From Treponema sp. (GTDB lineage Bacteria > Spirochaetota > Spirochaetia > Treponematales > Treponemataceae), in contig JAGBGX010000017.1 in NCBI GenBank assembly GCA_017935745.1, positions 62,001 through 126,000 of the forward strand: a DNA stretch of 64,000 nucleotides. The letters are read 5' to 3'. The notes under the pieces were generated by a model, which did no database searches, had not been told where the DNA came from, and saw only the letters and a program-made list of their open reading frames with translations. Positions 35,234 to 43,212 of this stretch are shown piece after piece (position 1 is the stretch's first letter; every line of letters starts with the position of its first letter). A program made the position numbers and the translations under genes.

Positions 35234-36391
35234 TCATTGCGCAAGAACTTCCTTTATTATGGAAAGCCCGCGGTCAATTTCCCTGAGCCTGATGTTGAGC
35301 GGCGGAACAAGGCGCAGCACGTTTTTTCCGGCTGTAGAAAAAAGCACGCCCTTTTCAAGGCAGAGCCGCTCTATTTCAGCAGGATTCCGGCTCACCTGAA
35401 TTCCGATCATCAGCCCGCTGCCCCGGACATCCTCTACGCAGGGACTGTTCCAGCTTCTTACTGCCGAGCGGATGTATTCCCCTTTCTGCTGCACGCTTTC
35501 CAAAAATCCCGGCTTCAAAAGCTCCCGCAAAACAACGCGGGCCGCGCTGCATGCAAGCGGATTTCCGCCGAATGTAGACTGATGGTCTCCCGCCTGAAAA
35601 ACGGCTCCCTTTCCCCGGAACAGGCACGCTCCCATGGGAATTCCGCCGGCAATGGCCTTTGCAAGAGTGACTGCCTCAGGCTTGATTCCAAGCTGCTCGC
35701 TTGCAAGCAGCGTTCCTGTGCGCCCCATTCCTGTCTGAACTTCATCGCAGATGACAATGGCCCCGGCATCCCGCGCCGCCTGTGCAGCAGCCTGCGCCCA
35801 GTCCTTGTCAAGCGGAAGCACTCCGCCTTCGCCCTGAACGCATTCCATCATCAAAGCCGCAACGGTGCCGTCAAACGCGCCCTTCAAGGAGCCGTAGTCG
35901 TTCGGCCGGATTGTCCTGAATCCCGGCATGTACGGCGCAAAAGATTCAGGATGAAACTGCTCCTGTCCTGTCGCTGTCAAGGTCGCCATCGTCCTTCCGT
36001 GGAAGGAATGCTCCAGGGTGACAATTGTCTTGCGCGCCGCGCCTCCGTTCAGCTGTCCGTACTTGCGCGCAAGCTTGACGGCAGCCTCATTTGCTTCCGC
36101 GCCGCTGTTGCCGAAAAAAACGCCTTCAAAGCCCGTTGCAGACAAAAGATCGTCCGCATATGCAGCCCCAGTGTCGCTCAAAAAGTAATTGCAGACATGA
36201 ATCTGCTTTTTTGCCTGGGCTGAAACGGCCTTTACAAGCGGCCTGAAATTATGCCCGAAGCAGTTGACTGCAATTCCAGAAAGAAAATCGATGTATTTTT
36301 TTCCGTTCACATCAGTTACAACAGAGCCTTTTCCGCTTTTCATCACGACATCAAAGCTGCCGTAATTATTTACAACCCTTGCGCTTCCCAT
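35234..36391 (-). CDS. argD: Acetylornithine aminotransferase
   Basis: 385 aa class III PLP aminotransferase, making N-acetylornithine. Signatures: FFGNSGAEANEAAVKLARK, HSFHGRT, VICDEVQTGMGRTG with the PLP Asp, and TLAKAIAGGIPMGA with the Schiff-base Lys. The ATG at 36391 has GGAGG 5 nt upstream; an in-frame TTG four codons earlier overlaps that site and is rejected. Last gene of argJ-argB-argD. Confidence 0.95.
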   Translation of the reverse strand: MGSARVVNNYGSFDVVMKSGKGSVVTDVNGKKYIDFLSGIAVNCFGHNFRPLVKAVSAQAKKQIHVCNYFLSDTGAAYADDLLSATGFEGVFFGNSGAEANEAAVKLARKYGQLNGGAARKTIVTLEHSFHGRTMATLTATGQEQFHPESFAPYMPGFRTIRPNDYGSLKGAFDGTVAALMMECVQGEGGVLPLDKDWAQAAAQAARDAGAIVICDEVQTGMGRTGTLLASEQLGIKPEAVTLAKAIAGGIPMGACLFRGKGAVFQAGDHQSTFGGNPLACSAARVVLRELLKPGFLESVQQKGEYIRSAVRSWNSPCVEDVRGSGLMIGIQVSRNPAEIERLCLEKGVLFSTAGKNVLRLVPPLNIRLREIDRGLSIIKEVLAQ

Positions 36392-36412
36392 CCAGTCCTC
36401 CAAAAATAACGC

Positions 36413-37312
36413 CTAGTAAATCATCGTTCCGATTCCGCGGTCGCTGAACATTTCTATCAGAAGCGAATGCGGAACACGTCCGTCTATAATATGAGTGCGC
36501 GGAACTCCGCCGTTGCGTGCCAGCATGCAGCACTCTATCTTTGGAATCATTCCGCCGGCAATCGTTCCGTCCTGAATGTACTGCTCAACTTCATTGATGC
36601 GGATCCGCTGAATCAGGGACTTCGGATTATGAACATCCTTTAAAACGCCGGGAACATTCGTAAGCTGAACGAATTTTTCCGCGCCGAGGGCAACTGCAAT
36701 CTTGGCCGCCGCCGTGTCCGCATTGATATTGTAGCGGATGTTGTCGCCGTCACACCCGAGCGCAACGGTGGAGACAACAGGAATGAAATTCTGGCTCAAA
36801 AGGGACTTGATGATTTCAGGATTCACTTCCGTCACTTCGCCCACAAAGCCCAGGTCAGCGCCGTCCTTTTGTATTTTCACTGCCTTTAAAAGCCCTGAGT
36901 CAACCCCGCTCAGCCCGACAGCTTTTCCGCCGTACTGAAGCAGCAGCGCAACAATATCCTTGTTCAGTTTTCCCGTAAGAACCATCTGAACGATTTCCAT
37001 TGTTTCCGCGTCAGTGTAGCGCAGTCCGTTCACAAACAGGCTTTCCTTGCCGATGCGGCTGAGCATGCTGTTGATTTCAGGCCCGCCGCCGTGAACAAGC
37101 ACCACATGGATTCCGATCGTATTCAGCAGCACGATGTCTTCCATAACATGCTTTTTCAGATCCTCGTTGAGCATTGCGTTTCCGCCGTACTTTACTACGA
37201 CAACTTTTCCAACCCAGTGCTTGAAGTACGGCAAGGCCTGCACAAGAACATCAGACCAGCGCGCATTATCCAGCCGGGGATCAATTTCATCAGGATACAG
37301 ATTTTCCGACAT
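36413..37312 (-). CDS. argB: N-acetylglutamate kinase
   Basis: 299 aa. Phosphorylates N-acetylglutamate. Visible: [58 protein letters not shown] and [10 protein letters not shown]. The N-terminal helix (~25 aa) before the kinase core is typical of arginine-inhibited enzymes, suggesting feedback control. The start at 37312 lies 5 nt after AGG and 16 nt after the argJ stop. Confidence 0.95.
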   Translation of the reverse strand: MSENLYPDEIDPRLDNARWSDVLVQALPYFKHWVGKVVVVKYGGNAMLNEDLKKHVMEDIVLLNTIGIHVVLVHGGGPEINSMLSRIGKESLFVNGLRYTDAETMEIVQMVLTGKLNKDIVALLLQYGGKAVGLSGVDSGLLKAVKIQKDGADLGFVGEVTEVNPEIIKSLLSQNFIPVVSTVALGCDGDNIRYNINADTAAAKIAVALGAEKFVQLTNVPGVLKDVHNPKSLIQRIRINEVEQYIQDGTIAGGMIPKIECCMLARNGGVPRTHIIDGRVPHSLLIEMFSDRGIGTMIY

Positions 37313-37328
37313 ACACACCTGCCCATAA

Positions 37329-38600
37329 CTACGTTCTGTAGTCGCCGTTGATTTTTACATAGTCATACGTGAGGTCGCAGCCCCATGCCGTGCCTGAAGC
37401 CGATCCGTCGCAGCAGTGTATGGCAATTTTCACTTCCGGCTCCTGAAGAATTTTTTTCGCGGCAGCTTCGTCAAAGCGGAGAGGAACGCCGTTTTCAAAA
37501 ACGGTTACGGACGTGCGGACTCCTGTCTGCCCGCCGGAAAAGTCAGTCGCACCTGGCCGCACTGAATGCTCTGCGCTTTCAAGGGATATTGATGTCCGCT
37601 CCGGCGTAAATGATATTCCAGAGTAGCCCATGGCGCACAAAATTCTTCCGAAATTTGCATCGCTTCCGAACACAGCGGCCTTTACAAGGCTTGAGCTTAT
37701 GACCGCCTTTGCCAGCGCACGGGCAGCGCACTCGTCCTTTGCGCCGGACACTGTGCATTCAATCAGCTTTGTGGCGCCTTCTCCGTCGCCCGCAATTTTT
37801 TTTGCCATCCGGAGATTCACTTCATTCAGCGCCTCAAAAAAAGCGTCAAAGTCCGCTCCCTCAGATACAATTTCCTGATTTCCCGCCAGCGCGTTTGCAA
37901 GAATCACAAGGCTGTCATTTGTGGAAGTGTCGCCGTCAATGGAAACACAGTTATATGTCTGAGCCACGGATTTCAGGAGCGCTTTCCTGAGCATTTCTGC
38001 GGAAATAGCGCAGTCTGTCGTCACAACGCTGAGCATTGTCCCCATGTTGATATGAATCATCCCGGAGCCTTTTGCCATTGCCCCGATGCGGACTTTTTTT
38101 CCTGCGATTTCAGTTTCAACGGCGCATTCCTTGTAATGCGTGTCTGTCGTCATGATTGCAACGCGCGCCTCTTTGTGCCCTTCCTTGGAAAGCCCCCGGG
38201 CAAGAGCGCCGATATGCCGCTCGATTTTTTCAACAGGAAGCTGCTGCCCGATGACACCGGTCGAATACACAACCACGTCTTCCGCCTGTATTCCGAGAGC
38301 GCCAGCTGCAAGCTCCGCCATTCTTGCGGCGGCTTTTGCGCCCTGCTCTCCTGTGCAGGCGTTTGCGTTTCCTGAATTCGCAATGACAGCCTGAGCTGTT
38401 CCATCGGCTATATGATGCTGAGTGAGCTTTACGCTTTCAGCCTTGACACGGTTCTGCGTAAAGACTCCGGCAGCAGTGCACCGCTGCCGGCTGAATACAA
38501 GCGCCAGATCATTCTGCACGCGGCTTTCCTTGATTTTGCATAAAACGCCGTTTGCCGTGAATCCTTCGGGAGCTGTAACTCCGCCGTCAATAAACTGCAT
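37329..38600 (-). CDS. argJ: Bifunctional ornithine acetyltransferase/N-acetylglutamate synthase
   Basis: 423 aa. Recycles the acetyl group from N-acetylornithine to glutamate. ArgJ self-cleaves before a Thr in the (A/G)TML motif; here [19 protein letters not shown] has Gly rather than Ala before that Thr. Other signatures: [11 protein letters not shown] near the N-terminus and [18 protein letters not shown] 8 nt before ATG 38600. A strong promoter with an ARG box drives the operon. argC is not in the window. Confidence 0.95.
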   Translation of the reverse strand: MQFIDGGVTAPEGFTANGVLCKIKESRVQNDLALVFSRQRCTAAGVFTQNRVKAESVKLTQHHIADGTAQAVIANSGNANACTGEQGAKAAARMAELAAGALGIQAEDVVVYSTGVIGQQLPVEKIERHIGALARGLSKEGHKEARVAIMTTDTHYKECAVETEIAGKKVRIGAMAKGSGMIHINMGTMLSVVTTDCAISAEMLRKALLKSVAQTYNCVSIDGDTSTNDSLVILANALAGNQEIVSEGADFDAFFEALNEVNLRMAKKIAGDGEGATKLIECTVSGAKDECAARALAKAVISSSLVKAAVFGSDANFGRILCAMGYSGISFTPERTSISLESAEHSVRPGATDFSGGQTGVRTSVTVFENGVPLRFDEAAAKKILQEPEVKIAIHCCDGSASGTAWGCDLTYDYVKINGDYRT

Positions 38601-38632
38601 TTTTATACACCTCTTGCCAATTATTTTGCATA

Positions 38633-38660
38633 ATTATAGCATTTTAATGCATATTGTCAA
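38633..38660 (-). promoter_or_regulatory. argJBD promoter with ARG box
   Basis: Perfect consensus hexamers on the minus strand: TTGACA (38655-38660) and TATAAT (38633-38638), spacer 16 nt. The ARG-box-like TGCATTAAAATGCT (38638-38651) fills the spacer; it matches TG(A/C)AT-N4-AT(T/G)CA except for the last base. A further half-site ATGCA lies just downstream of the -10. Confidence 0.72.
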
Positions 38661-38707
38661 TAGCCTTGCATGAGTCAGTTTTTTTTTGCGGCGGAAGATG
38701 CAGAGCC

Positions 38708-40285
38708 TCACTGAAATTCTGCAAGCGTCTTCTGCACGCGGGAAACAGCCTTTTCCTTGCCGAGAATCCAGATGGAACCGATAAGCGGAGGAGAAATGCG
38801 GCTTCCTGTGACCGCCATCCGGACTGGCATCATAAAGTCGCCGAGCTTTATGCCAAGCTCCTCAGCATACTGCCTTGCACACTGCTCTGCTTCTTCATGG
38901 CTCTTCCCGAAAATTTCAGAAACGAACACAGTGGCTTTTTCCAGCACTTCCTTTGTCTTTGATTCATCAAGCTTCTTTGGAATAATGTCGGCTTTCGGCG
39001 GAACGGCAGGCTCAGTAAACAGAAAGCGCACCATTTCAGCCGCATCAGATAGGAAATGAAGGCGCTCCTTTATCAGCCCCATTACCTCAAGCAGTTTCTG
39101 CTTTACTTCCGCGCTTGTCATGTTCATAGACGCATCCACGCAGACAGGCTCCCCGTCCGCGCCGAGCGAGACACCTGAGTATGCAGGCCCGGTCTTAGGC
39201 GCGTCCTGCGGATTCTCAGGATTCAGCTCAAGGGCAGCATCGCCCGTTCCCGTTATAAACGGCAGCGTCCAGCGGTACAGCTCTTCGTCCGAAAGAGCGC
39301 GGATATACTGGCCGTTGTACCATTCAAGCTTCTTGTAGTCGAATACAGCGGGCGCCTTGTTCAGATGGTCAAGGGAAAAGCGCGAGGCAAGCTCATCCAG
39401 CGTGTATAAGTCACGTCCGTCTTCAAACGAGCAGCCGAGCAGCGCAACATAGTTCACAATTGCCTGCGGAAGATAGCCGCGGGCGCGGAATTCGTTGAGG
39501 GAAGTAGAGCCGTGGCGCTTTGAAAGCTTTTTCCCGTCGCTTCCGTTTACCATCGGCAGATGGCAGAATTCAGGATGCTCCCAGCCGAACGCACGGTACA
39601 TCTGCACATGGAGCGGAGTTGAAGGAATCCATTCCTGGGCGCGCATGACATGGCTGATTTTCATCAGGTGATCATCGACAATATTCGCCAGATGATATGT
39701 GGGAAATCCGTCAGTCTTCAGAAGGACTGGATCCGGCGAAATGTCTTCGTTCTTCCATATAATATCGCCGAGAAGATGATCGGAAAAATGCGTCTCGCCT
39801 TCAAGCGGAACTTTGAGCCGTATGACATACGGCTTTCCGGCGTCAAGGTTTGCCTTGACTTCTTCCGGCGTCAAGTGACGGCAGTTTCTGTCATATCCGG
39901 GGGGCATCTTGTTTTCAGTCTGAATCTTCCTGATGCGCTCAAGCCGTTCCGCATCACAGAAGCAGTAATAGGCTTCGCCTTTTTCCACAAGCTGCTGCGC
40001 ATACTTTTTATACAGCCCGAACCGCTCGCTCTGAACATACGGTCCGTATGCGCCGCCCTTTGAGCCGCCTTCGTCCCAGTCAATTCCGAGCCAGGACAGC
40101 GTGTCATACAGGTTCTTCACATATTTTTCATCATAACGCATTCGGTCGGTGTCTTCCAGGCGCAGAATGAATTTTCCGCCCTTGGAGCGGGCATACAGAT
40201 AATTAAAAAGCGCAGTGCGCACGCCGCCGATATGCTGCATCCCGGTCGGGGACGGCGCATACCGTACTCTAACTTCATCAGACAT
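38708..40285 (-). CDS. gltX: Glutamyl-tRNA synthetase
   Basis: 525 aa class I synthetase. HIGH-type motif APSPTGMQHIGGVRTALFNYL, KMSKS-type GKKLSKRHG, and RLEDTDRMR. GAGGT 5 nt upstream selects ATG 40285 over an earlier in-frame start. No gatCAB or glnS gene is visible here, so whether it also charges tRNA-Gln is unknown. Confidence 0.96.
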   Translation of the reverse strand: MSDEVRVRYAPSPTGMQHIGGVRTALFNYLYARSKGGKFILRLEDTDRMRYDEKYVKNLYDTLSWLGIDWDEGGSKGGAYGPYVQSERFGLYKKYAQQLVEKGEAYYCFCDAERLERIRKIQTENKMPPGYDRNCRHLTPEEVKANLDAGKPYVIRLKVPLEGETHFSDHLLGDIIWKNEDISPDPVLLKTDGFPTYHLANIVDDHLMKISHVMRAQEWIPSTPLHVQMYRAFGWEHPEFCHLPMVNGSDGKKLSKRHGSTSLNEFRARGYLPQAIVNYVALLGCSFEDGRDLYTLDELASRFSLDHLNKAPAVFDYKKLEWYNGQYIRALSDEELYRWTLPFITGTGDAALELNPENPQDAPKTGPAYSGVSLGADGEPVCVDASMNMTSAEVKQKLLEVMGLIKERLHFLSDAAEMVRFLFTEPAVPPKADIIPKKLDESKTKEVLEKATVFVSEIFGKSHEEAEQCARQYAEELGIKLGDFMMPVRMAVTGSRISPPLIGSIWILGKEKAVSRVQKTLAEFQ

Positions 40286-40410
40286 ACTGTACCTCAAGCC
40301 AAGTGATGCGCCTATTATAACAGCGCGCGTCCTTTTGCTCAATACTAGAAAAACACGGTTTCCTTTCTAAAAAAGGCATGCAGGCTGTAGAATTTTACCA
40401 GAATTTTGTG

Positions 40411-40416
40411 TATAAT
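40411..40416 (+). promoter_or_regulatory. lolD -10 box, predicted leaderless start
   Basis: Consensus TATAAT ends 6 nt before the ATG at 40423; no Shine-Dalgarno is present. The -35 (TAGAAT at 40388-40393, 17-nt spacing) is weak. Confidence 0.5.
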
Positions 40417-40422
40417 CGAACT

Positions 40423-41154
40423 ATGGACAGTATCATTGAGCTGAAGGACATCTCCAAGAACTACCAGATGGACAAAGTCACGGTAAAGGCGGTTGACAAG
40501 GTGTCGTTTTCCATTCAGAAAGGAGAATTTGCGGCGATTTCAGGGCCTTCCGGCTCAGGAAAATCAACGCTCCTCAATATAATCGGCCTGATTGATCTTC
40601 CTACTGAAGGAACGCTGCTTCTGAACGGAAACAATATCTACGGGCAGACAAAGCTTTCCGCAGGCACGCGGCTTTCCTCCTCGCTCGACAGAAAGCTCAC
40701 TGTCCTCAGAAGAAAAAACCTCGGCTTTATATTCCAGACATTCAACCTGATTCCCGTTCTGAACGTGCGGGAAAACATTGCGCTTCCGCTCACGCTCGGC
40801 GACTCATTTGCAACGGAACGCATGAGCAAGGCTGAGCTTGATGAATGGACAGACTTTCTCATTGAAACGGTCGGACTTTCCGCGTGGAAAAAGCACAAGC
40901 CCTCAGAGCTGTCCGGCGGACAGCGGCAGCGTGTCGCCATAGCCCGCGCGCTCGTTACAAAGGCTCCTGTCATTCTTGCGGACGAGCCTACAGCAAACCT
41001 CGACTCCAGAAACGGAGATCAGATTCTGGAGCTTATGAAAAAGCTGAACAGAGAGCTTGAGACAACATTTATTTTTTCAACGCATGACGCAAAGATTGTA
41101 AAGATGTCGGATCATGTCATTCAGATTTCAGACGGAGCCATAGTCGCAGCATAG
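40423..41154 (+). CDS. lolD: ABC transporter ATP-binding protein, LolD/MacB type
   Basis: 243 aa. Walker A SGPSGSGKST, LNIIGLIDLPTEG, Q-loop FIFQTFNLIPVLN, signature LSGGQRQRVAIARAL, Walker B VILADEPTANLD: the pattern of the LolD/MacB/FtsE-like group. It is not next to a permease, but two FtsX-type permeases and a LolA-like gene lie at 47647-51175 and are the natural partners (inference). Start at 40423 has no ribosome-binding site; a -10 box lies 6 nt upstream. Confidence 0.85.
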   Translation: MDSIIELKDISKNYQMDKVTVKAVDKVSFSIQKGEFAAISGPSGSGKSTLLNIIGLIDLPTEGTLLLNGNNIYGQTKLSAGTRLSSSLDRKLTVLRRKNLGFIFQTFNLIPVLNVRENIALPLTLGDSFATERMSKAELDEWTDFLIETVGLSAWKKHKPSELSGGQRQRVAIARALVTKAPVILADEPTANLDSRNGDQILELMKKLNRELETTFIFSTHDAKIVKMSDHVIQISDGAIVAA

Positions 41155-41177
41155 GCCATGCGCCGCACATCCGGCTT

Positions 41178-42461
41178 TTAAAACGAAATGATTTCTTCAT
41201 AGACCTGTATTGCAAACTGATCTGTCATTCCGCTGATATATTCCACCGCGCACTTTTCGTAGCTTTCATTGTCGTTTATGTCGAACACTTCCTTTGTGCC
41301 GCAGCGCATGATTTTCTTTTTCTTTATGTCGTAATTGGAATATTTCACCAGCCAGTCAGAAAACGTTTTCTGAAGACCGGGAGCATAGCGCAGGACGCTT
41401 TCAATCCTTCTGTTCTGAGCGTACACCTGAAGCTTGAGCAGCGTGCGGTAAATGCAGCCAAGAATCTGCTCCGCGTACTTTTGAAATTCAAGAAGACGCC
41501 AGTTGCTGTAAATGTGCGCAAAGCTGAACCGCTTGAGCTCATGAATAAACTGAAAGTACGGACGGCTGAAGCAGATGCCCTTTTCAGGGGAGCTTTGGGC
41601 GCACAGATCGACAATCATGTCGTTAATCAGAACTGTTGTGTTCACAGCGCGCCCGGAACGGCAGACTCCGTTTGTCGTATGAAGCGAGCAGCCCCTGTCC
41701 GGCTTCAGCCCCAGCGTTGCGCCCACAATTTCCCGCAGCTGACGGTATGCCGCCATGTCAATGATATGATACAGCCGGGCATCCTCTATGTCGCGCCCCA
41801 GAAACGCAATCTTGTCGCTTGTCTTTACAACGCATCCTTCCCAGGTGAACGGCTGGACAGTTCCGGCTTTCTTTATCGAATACAGTTCAACCGGCTCTGT
41901 GCGCGGCTTCAGTCCCTGCTGATCGATTTCTCCGCAGTGGCAGACCATCCCGTCACGGACAGCGTATGTCAAGTCAAGGTTTTCCAGCGCGCCGTCAGGA
42001 TTCTGAAGCGTCTCTATAAAATCAGCAAAAAAAAGGCTGTTCCGCTCATGCCAGAATTTCTTGGGGGCGTTCTTTCCTTCCTTCTGATTCTTTAAAAGCG
42101 AATTCAAAATATCTTCGCCGGTGTGGCCGAACGGCGCGTGTCCTATGTCGTGGCCGATTGCAATCGCTTCAGTAAGCTCTTCATTCAGGCCAAGGAATTT
42201 CGCAATCGTCGCGCTCACGCTTGCCACGTGGCTCACATGCTCTATGCGCGTGCAGATATGATCGTTTTTCGGCGCATAAAAAACCTGCGTCTTGTGCTTG
42301 AGGCGGCGGTATGCCTCGCAGTGCAGAATTCTGGTGTAGTCACGCTCAAATTCAGAGCGGATTCCGTTTCCGCGTCCGTACAGCGTATTTTCCCGCTTTA
42401 TGCACTGCTCCCAGGAAGGGCTGTGCTCGTCTGTCCTGACTGAAAAAAAAGAGCCTTTCAT
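41178..42461 (-). CDS. dgt: dGTPase-like HD-domain dNTP triphosphohydrolase
   Basis: 427 aa. HD phosphohydrolase of the Dgt/SamHD1-like group, which removes triphosphate from dNTPs. Visible: SEFERDYTRILHCEAYRRLKHKTQVF, RIEHVSHVASVSATIA, AIGHDIGHAPFGHTGED. The start at 42461 (MKGSFFSVRTDEHS) is chosen because a TACACT -10 box lies 6 nt upstream; the long in-frame extension would cross the divergent promoter. Confidence 0.9.
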   Translation of the reverse strand: MKGSFFSVRTDEHSPSWEQCIKRENTLYGRGNGIRSEFERDYTRILHCEAYRRLKHKTQVFYAPKNDHICTRIEHVSHVASVSATIAKFLGLNEELTEAIAIGHDIGHAPFGHTGEDILNSLLKNQKEGKNAPKKFWHERNSLFFADFIETLQNPDGALENLDLTYAVRDGMVCHCGEIDQQGLKPRTEPVELYSIKKAGTVQPFTWEGCVVKTSDKIAFLGRDIEDARLYHIIDMAAYRQLREIVGATLGLKPDRGCSLHTTNGVCRSGRAVNTTVLINDMIVDLCAQSSPEKGICFSRPYFQFIHELKRFSFAHIYSNWRLLEFQKYAEQILGCIYRTLLKLQVYAQNRRIESVLRYAPGLQKTFSDWLVKYSNYDIKKKKIMRCGTKEVFDINDNESYEKCAVEYISGMTDQFAIQVYEEIISF

Positions 42462-42467
42462 AAAAAA

Positions 42468-42496
42468 AGTGTAGCGGTTCTTTCCTCTTTTTACAA
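42468..42496 (-). promoter_or_regulatory. dgt promoter, predicted leaderless start
   Basis: On the minus strand TTGTAA (42491-42496), 17-nt spacer, TACACT (42468-42473), then 6 nt to the ATG at 42461. No Shine-Dalgarno. It overlaps the divergent fthC promoter region. Confidence 0.6.
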
Positions 42497-42503
42497 GTTC
42501 GTT

Positions 42504-42509
42504 TATTAT
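42504..42509 (+). promoter_or_regulatory. Possible fthC -10 box
   Basis: TATTAT ends 7 nt before ATG 42517. The -35 region (TTTCCT at 17-nt spacing) is poor. If real, the in-frame ATG at 42508 would be inside the promoter and 42517 the start. Confidence 0.4.
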
Positions 42510-42516
42510 GTTCCGC

Positions 42517-43158
42517 ATGAAAACGGAAAAAGAACTGCTGCGCCGAGAGCTGAAAAAGCGGCTCAGCACCATTTCGCAGGCGCACAAATCGCGTCTGTCA
42601 CAGGAAGCCTGCGCGCTGTTCCTTCAGAATATTCAGCTGAACGAATTTGACGTTCTGCTTTCCTACGCCGACATGAAAAGCGAGCTGTCTCCCGGGCTGA
42701 TTACACTGCGCGCACGGGAGCTGCACAAATCCGTTGCACTCCCGAAAACAGTTCCCGGCACACATGAAATGAATTTTTACTTTCTCAGTGATTCACAGCC
42801 CGTGGAAAGCCAGCTGAAAAAAGGCGCATTCGGCATACGGGAGCCAAACGGAAGCCAAGAGACGCTGTTCGATGCTGAAACATACGCCGGAAAAAGCATC
42901 TGCGCCATTGTCCCCGGAATCGCTTTCGGCAAGGACGGCGGGCGGCTCGGGCACGGAAACGGATTCTATGACAGGTACCTGCTCCGGCTGAAAAAACAGT
43001 GCGCTTTCCAAGGGAGCCGCCTTTTTCTTGCCGGCATGTGCTTCGGCTTCCAGCTCCGGGAAACAGTTCCCATGGAAGAAACAGACGCATGCATGGACGC
43101 TGTCATCTGCGAAAATCAGTTCATACAGCTAAAAGCTGTTTCACTTCACCAAACCTAA
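42517..43158 (+). CDS. fthC: 5-formyltetrahydrofolate cyclo-ligase
   Basis: 213 aa (YgfA/MTHFS). Converts 5-formyl-THF to 5,10-methenyl-THF with ATP. Signatures: KTEKELLRRELKKRL N-terminus, and the ligase motif VPGIAFGKDGGRLGHGNGFYDR. Start ambiguous between 42508 and 42517; the second fits the family N-terminus and a -10 box 7 nt upstream. Functionally linked to folD and folE2 elsewhere in the window. Confidence 0.93.
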   Translation: MKTEKELLRRELKKRLSTISQAHKSRLSQEACALFLQNIQLNEFDVLLSYADMKSELSPGLITLRARELHKSVALPKTVPGTHEMNFYFLSDSQPVESQLKKGAFGIREPNGSQETLFDAETYAGKSICAIVPGIAFGKDGGRLGHGNGFYDRYLLRLKKQCAFQGSRLFLAGMCFGFQLRETVPMEETDACMDAVICENQFIQLKAVSLHQT

Positions 43159-43177
43159 CCTCTCAAATGCTTTTTGT

Positions 43178-43206
43178 TAGACTTTTTTGCCTTTGTCGTG
43201 TATACT
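43178..43206 (+). promoter_or_regulatory. Promoter of the DUF4954 gene, predicted leaderless start
   Basis: -10 TATACT (43201-43206) ends 6 nt before ATG 43213; TAGACT (43178-43183) at 17-nt spacing serves as a -35 with four of six consensus bases. No ribosome-binding site. Confidence 0.55.
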
Positions 43207-43212
43207 GGTATA

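Noticed and set aside
35216..36223. 335-aa open frame on the plus strand
   Set aside because: It is antisense to argD, has no recognisable domain or ribosome-binding site, and arises from the codon bias of the real gene. The same applies to long antisense frames over argG (31509-32420), dgt (41481-42095) and the 55185 gene (55896-56573).
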